From PLA5 sp040901705 (GTDB lineage Bacteria; Planctomycetota; Planctomycetia; Pirellulales; PLA5): DNA of 64,000 bases. The position numbers and the translations under genes were made by a program. The DNA is taken from assembly GCA_040901705.1 (NCBI GenBank), contig JBBDYI010000290.1:18864-82863 (forward strand). The letters run 5' to 3'. Position 1 is the stretch's first letter. Every line of letters begins with the position of its first letter. Of this stretch, positions 60,550-64,000 are shown one piece after another. Under the pieces are notes generated by a model. That model saw only the letters and a list, made by a program, of their open reading frames with translations. It had not been told where the DNA came from and did not search any database.

Positions 60550-61560
60550 ATGAATTCCGTCTGTACGCGCCGCGATGCTCTGGGCGCGGCCGCCGCTGTC
60601 GCGGTTGCGTCGGTGTTTGCGGATGCCGCGAAATGCTTGGGGCGTGAGAAGCCGGCAAACGATTCGTCGGCGACCGATGCGCGGCCGGAATCGCAGACGG
60701 ATGCACGGTCCGACGCTACCGACGTGAAGTCCGGCTACATCGACGCCCACGTGCATGTCTGGACCGACGATACCGAGAAGTATCCGCTCGCCAAGGGCTT
60801 CGCGAAGGACGACATGAAGCCGGCAACGTTTACGCCGGAGGAACTGCTGGCCCATGCGCGGCCGCTCGGCGTGGGGCGGATCGTGCTGATACAGATGAGC
60901 TACTACGGCTTCGACAACCGCTACATGCTCGACGCCATGCAGGCTCATCCCGGTGTTTTCTCCGGCGTGGCGGTGATCGACCCCGAGGATCGCCCGGCGG
61001 CGACGATGCGGGCATTACAGAAGCAGGGCGTGCGCGGGTTTCGTATCGTGTCGGACGGCAAAGACGCGGCGAAGTGGCTGGACGGCGAGGCGATGGCCGC
61101 GATGTGGCGGACGGGCGCGGAAGAAAAGCTGGCGATTTGCCATTTGATCAACCCCGACGCGCTGCCGAGCGTCGATCGGATGTGTGGGCGGTTTCCCGAC
61201 ACGCCGGTGGTGATCGATCACTTTGCCCGCGTTGGCATGAAGGGGAAGATCGAAGAAAAGAATCTTGCGAACCTGTGTCGGTTGGCGAGGCACAAGAACA
61301 CGGCGGTGAAGATTTCGGCGTTCTACGCGCTGGGGAAGAAGAAGTCGCCCTACGATGACCTGGCGGCGATGACGCGGCGGCTTTTCGATGCCTTCGGGCC
61401 GAAGCGACTGATGTGGGCGACCGATTGTCCGTTTCAGGTGCAAGACGGTCACACGTATGCCGACTCGCTGGCGTTCGTGAAGGATCGGCTCGATTTTCTC
61501 TCGGCCGAAGATAAGACGTGGCTGCTGCGGAAAACGGCCGAACGGGTGTTCTTTTCGTGA
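60550..61560 (+). CDS. Amidohydrolase_2 family protein with Tat-like signal
   Basis: A 336-residue protein. The N-terminus has a Tat-like signal (C-T-R-R-D-A-L-G-A-A-A-A-V-A-V-A). The metal-dependent hydrolase core starts GYIDAHVHVWTDD with the H-x-H motif, then VLIQMSYYGFDNRYMLDAM, GVAVIDPEDRPAATMRAL, RGFRIVSD, LPSVDRMCGRFPDTPVVIDHFARVG, and the C-terminal LMWATDCPFQV with the catalytic Asp. The ATG at 60550 is used instead of 60517 because the signal peptide begins there. Substrate is unknown; members include lactone hydrolases and decarboxylases. It stands alone upstream of the NPCBM gene. Confidence 0.85.
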   Translation: MNSVCTRRDALGAAAAVAVASVFADAAKCLGREKPANDSSATDARPESQTDARSDATDVKSGYIDAHVHVWTDDTEKYPLAKGFAKDDMKPATFTPEELLAHARPLGVGRIVLIQMSYYGFDNRYMLDAMQAHPGVFSGVAVIDPEDRPAATMRALQKQGVRGFRIVSDGKDAAKWLDGEAMAAMWRTGAEEKLAICHLINPDALPSVDRMCGRFPDTPVVIDHFARVGMKGKIEEKNLANLCRLARHKNTAVKISAFYALGKKKSPYDDLAAMTRRLFDAFGPKRLMWATDCPFQVQDGHTYADSLAFVKDRLDFLSAEDKTWLLRKTAERVFFS

Positions 61561-61586
61561 GTCGTTCGATTGACGCGGCGGAGCGA

Positions 61587-61680
61587 GAAATGAACCGCAC
61601 AGGCGCAGAGACGCAGAGGATTCGGCACTCCACGCCACGTGCGGCGATCTTTGCGTCTCTGCGCCTGTGCGGTTCATTTC
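61587..61680. repeat. Perfect 29-bp inverted repeat overlapping a start codon
   Basis: Arms at 61587-61615 and 61652-61680, beginning GAAATGAACCGCACAGGC, are exact complements around a 36-base loop. GGCGCAGAGACGCA in the arms is a motif of widespread short palindromic elements. It lies across the first codons of the NPCBM gene. Confidence 0.92.
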
Positions 61681-62987
61681 CGAAGAATTGTATTGCGAAA
61701 GAAAAACGAATCGCGCGGTTTGCCGTCGGAGCGGCGCCGGTTGCCGTGGCTGTGGCAGCGTGGTTCTGGTGCAGTTGCGGATACGCGGACGGGCGGTTGC
61801 TGTTGGCAGACGGCACGACGGTCGAGGCGCGGCTGGCCGATGGCGCGGCGGATGGGAAGTTGGCGTTCGACGCCGCCGGCAAGCGAACGACGCCGGACAC
61901 CAAGGAGATTGTCCGTTGGGGCGGTTTTGTCGCGACGGGACGAGCGACGATGGCGTTGCTCGATGGCGGCGATGTGGCCGTCTACTCGCGCGGCAAACTC
62001 GACGGCGATGCGCTGCAATTGACATCGGAGGTTTGTGGCAGCGTTCGCGTGCCGATAGAAGCCGTCCGCGGACTCGTCGTGCAGCCGCCTGCGACGGCGG
62101 CCGACGGCGATCGGCTGATCGACGAATTGGCGAAATGGACGCAAGACGCGCGGTCGCACGGCGCCGGCGGCATCGACCGAGTTACTTTGGACAACGGCGA
62201 TGCCGTCGAAGGGAAGGTTACCGCGCTCGGTGACGCCGAGTTGACCGTCGAAACCGACGCCGGGGCGATCACTCTGGCCGTCGAGCGGGTCAGGGCGGTT
62301 GCTTTTGGCCGCCGCGGCAGGCACGCGACGGCGCAAAGCGGTTTGCGGTTCGTCATCGGCGCGACCGACGGCAGCCGCATCACGGCGACAACGGCGTCGC
62401 TTTCGCAAGCAGGCTTGGAAGCCGCAACGACTTGGGGCGCGAAGTTGACCATCGCGCGACCGCACGTGGCGGCATTTCAAACGCTCGGCGGGCGAGCAAC
62501 GTATCTCTCCGACCTGACCGCCAGCGGGTACAAGCACGTGCCGTATCTGGCAACGGCCTGGCCACTGGCCATCGATCGCAATGTGGCCGGCGGACCACTG
62601 CGTGCCGTTGGGGGCGAGCGTCTCAAGGGCCTCGGCATGCATAGCGCCGCCAGTGCGACGTACACACTCGACAAGCCGTATCGGCGCTTCGAGGCGGAAC
62701 TCGCGATCGACGACAGCGTCTTCGACGATGCTGCCGGAGGCACTGCTGGAGAGGCGTCCGGCCGTCGATCGCCGCGCGGCAGCGTTGTGTTCCGCGTCTA
62801 CACGGACGGCGGCGACGGCGTATGGAAGCTCCGCCACACGAGCAAAACAATTCGCGGCGGCGACGAGCCAACGCCAATTGCCATCGACCTCGCCGGCGCA
62901 AAGCGGCTCAGCCTGATCGTCGATTTCGCCGACCGCGCCGACGAGCACGACCGCGCCGATTGGCTCGACGCGCGGCTGGTGGAATAG
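61590..62987 (+). CDS. Secreted NPCBM domain protein; start within a repeat
   Basis: A 465-residue protein in the longest credible reading. A hydrophobic helix at about 48-68 (ARFAVGAAPVAVAVAAWFW) is the real signal anchor, preceded by about 45 residues encoded by the inverted repeat. The ATG at 61590 lies in the repeat and has GGAG 7 bases upstream, so it may have been supplied by the insertion. Residues about 90-300 contain repeated LADGTTVEARL, TLDNGDAVEGKVTALGD units. Residues about 330-460 are an NPCBM/NEW2 carbohydrate-binding domain: YLSDLTASGYKHVPY, ERLKGLGMHSAASATYTL, FRVYTDGGDGVWK, and LIVDFADRADEHDRADWLDARL. An original start inside the helix region is an alternative. It follows the amidohydrolase gene by 29 bases. 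Confidence 0.75.
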   Translation: MNRTGAETQRIRHSTPRAAIFASLRLCGSFPKNCIAKEKRIARFAVGAAPVAVAVAAWFWCSCGYADGRLLLADGTTVEARLADGAADGKLAFDAAGKRTTPDTKEIVRWGGFVATGRATMALLDGGDVAVYSRGKLDGDALQLTSEVCGSVRVPIEAVRGLVVQPPATAADGDRLIDELAKWTQDARSHGAGGIDRVTLDNGDAVEGKVTALGDAELTVETDAGAITLAVERVRAVAFGRRGRHATAQSGLRFVIGATDGSRITATTASLSQAGLEAATTWGAKLTIARPHVAAFQTLGGRATYLSDLTASGYKHVPYLATAWPLAIDRNVAGGPLRAVGGERLKGLGMHSAASATYTLDKPYRRFEAELAIDDSVFDDAAGGTAGEASGRRSPRGSVVFRVYTDGGDGVWKLRHTSKTIRGGDEPTPIAIDLAGAKRLSLIVDFADRADEHDRADWLDARLVE

Positions 62988-62991
62988 CTAG

Positions 62992-63585
62992 CGGCACTGC
63001 TACGAATTCAACAACGAATTCAACCGGTGGCTGATCTGGACCGGCACCGACGACGCGATTTGGGATCGCTTGCGGCTGGTGCCGTTCTTGATTCGCATCC
63101 CGGAAGACGAACGCCGGCCGACGGAGACCATGCTGGCGGAATTCGCGGCCGAACTGCCGGGCATTCTCAACTGGGCGATTCGCGGCTGCTTGGAATGGCA
63201 GCGCAGCGGTATGGGCGAGCCGCCGGAAGTGCGCATGGCCACGGCCGACTACCGCGACGACATGGACGTGCTGGGCGTATTCCTGTCGGATTGCTGCGTG
63301 CTGCGCCGCGACGCGCGGGTTTCGAGCCGCGACCTGTACGACGAATACAATCGGTGGGCCACGGACGCCGGCGAACGCCCGTTGACGCATCGCCGATTCT
63401 CACTGTGGATGGAGCATCGCGGCGCGCAAGCGAACTTCCGCAAGCAGCACACCCGCGAAAGCAAGGTGTGGCAGGGGCTGAGTTTGGCGTTTGCGATGGC
63501 GACGCAGCCACCCAGTGGGTGGGACACGGAGTGTGACGCTTCTGGTTTTCAAAGCGTCACAAGCGTCACCGAATCATCAATTTGA
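62992..63585 (+). pseudogene. Truncated phage/plasmid primase-helicase C-terminal region
   Basis: A 197-codon open region without an upstream start; the frame continues from a stop at 62989-62991. It reads FNRWLIWTGTDDAIWDRLRLVPF, then I-P-E-D-E-R, ELPGILNWAIRGCLEWQ, YRDDMDVLGVFLSDCC and RVSSRDLYDEYNRWA. This order matches the C-terminal portion of D5/P4-type primase-helicases, including the D-D-x-I-W-x-R-x-R-L-x-x-F block. The helicase P-loop and primase parts are missing. An internal TTG at 63070 could start translation of a shorter protein, but loss of function is likelier. Confidence 0.78.
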
Positions 63586-63601
63586 ACCCGACGTAATCCG
63601 T

Positions 63602-63648
63602 CACATCCGTCACGGCGGTCGGTCGGGCTCGGTTTTTTGACGGATGTG
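63602..63648. repeat. CACATCCGTCA inverted repeat
   Basis: CACATCCGTCA (63602-63612) has its complement TGACGGATGTG at 63638-63648. It lies between the primase remnant and the IS66-like gene. A T-run lies inside the loop rather than after the stem. Confidence 0.6.
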
Positions 63649-63724
63649 GCGCTTTGAAGCGGTAGCTGTCCATTCTCTGAAACCGGCGCTGCGTGATTTG
63701 GCCGTACTGGTTATCTAATGAGGC

Positions 63725-64000
63725 ATGGACGTTGAGCAATTCAGGGACGACATTCGTTGCGGGCGGATCGATGTGGATCGGCTGGTCGAACTGGTCGCGA
63801 GGCTCAACGAGCGGTTGCAGCGGGCCAACGAGCGGATCGCGGAGTTGGAGCGGAAGCTGGCCGCGCGGGCGACCGAGAAAGTTGCGGAGCCGTTCTCGCT
63901 GGCGGCCGAGGGAAAGCGGCAGCGTGCTCGCGGTCGGCAGGAGCACAAGCGAAATCGGCCGTTGCGACGCGGCCGGATCAGCACGGCCGACAAACTCGCG
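63725..64000 (+). CDS. IS66-like transposase, N-terminal part (cut by window edge)
   Basis: The first 92 codons of a transposase-like gene, MDVEQFRDDIRCGRIDVDRL, a heptad-rich coiled coil (LVARLNERLQRANERIAELERKL), then A-x-E-K-V-A-E-P-F-S and the basic R-G-R-Q-E-H-K-R-N-R-P-L-R-R-G-R-I-S-T-A-D-K-L-A. This resembles the N-terminal zipper and basic segment of IS66-type transposases. The catalytic part lies outside the window. Confidence 0.75.
   Translation, partial: MDVEQFRDDIRCGRIDVDRLVELVARLNERLQRANERIAELERKLAARATEKVAEPFSLAAEGKRQRARGRQEHKRNRPLRRGRISTADKLA

Overview
The window looks like chromosome of a Planctomycetota bacterium, probably near Pirellulales. The DNA is GC-rich with GC-ending codons. 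It carries lineage hallmarks: a giant secreted protein with an N-terminal LEPR-type motif (LEPRLVL), several PEP-CTERM proteins, a BBP7-like beta-barrel protein, an excisionase-HTH/receiver fusion, and a XylR-like AraC regulator. No rRNA, CRISPR array or complete conventional tRNA was seen. Intergenic gaps are often 300-800 bp and hold several families of short inverted repeats.

Layout, left to right. The left edge has the start of groEL (minus strand) and a FixJ-type response regulator. Next is the stress trio prkA, DUF444/yeaH-like and spoVR, with a small hypothetical gene behind it. A secreted glycoside-hydrolase-like protein, a transposase scrap, a histidine kinase and an HTH-receiver regulator follow. 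Then come mutS with an unusual 71-residue insert and a zinc-ribbon membrane protein. Positions 16.9-21.2 kb form an accessory patch: a tRNA 3' fragment, a DUF4411/ImmA-IrrE-type toxin-antitoxin pair, a tRNA-like sequence, a small ribbon-helix-helix gene under a GTAATTAC operator array, an IS1-like transposase, two small divergent genes, and three terminator-like hairpins in a row.

Positions 21.3-36.5 kb are mostly housekeeping: an EVE-domain protein, an LptF/LptG-type permease, a membrane methyltransferase, UDP-glucose dehydrogenase, a HAD phosphatase, a PIG-L-like/glycosyltransferase couple with overlapping stop and start, ferrochelatase, a TVP38-type membrane protein, pyruvate carboxylase and the AraC/XylR regulator. 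Positions 36.7-45.3 kb hold two adjacent secreted-protein genes that share a roughly 190-residue module. The second gene is a 2,373-residue protein with lamin-tail, LamG, CotH and dockerin-like domains. In it, the module and another domain appear to be spliced in frame into other domains, and one module copy is circularly permuted.

The right third has a MOSC protein and an HtrA-type protease in one operon, a Tat-exported protein, an HDOD protein, a TPR protein, the Cys-rich BBP7-like protein, a PLP decarboxylase, an AlaC-like aminotransferase, a two-gene PEP-CTERM operon, a Tat-signal amidohydrolase and an NPCBM protein. The NPCBM start codon lies in a perfect inverted repeat. The last kilobase is mobile-element debris: a primase C-terminal remnant and the start of an IS66-like gene cut by the window edge.

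A theme is in-frame insertion into conserved proteins (MutS, the histidine kinase, lamin-tail and LamG domains) alongside short inverted-repeat elements placed at gene edges.
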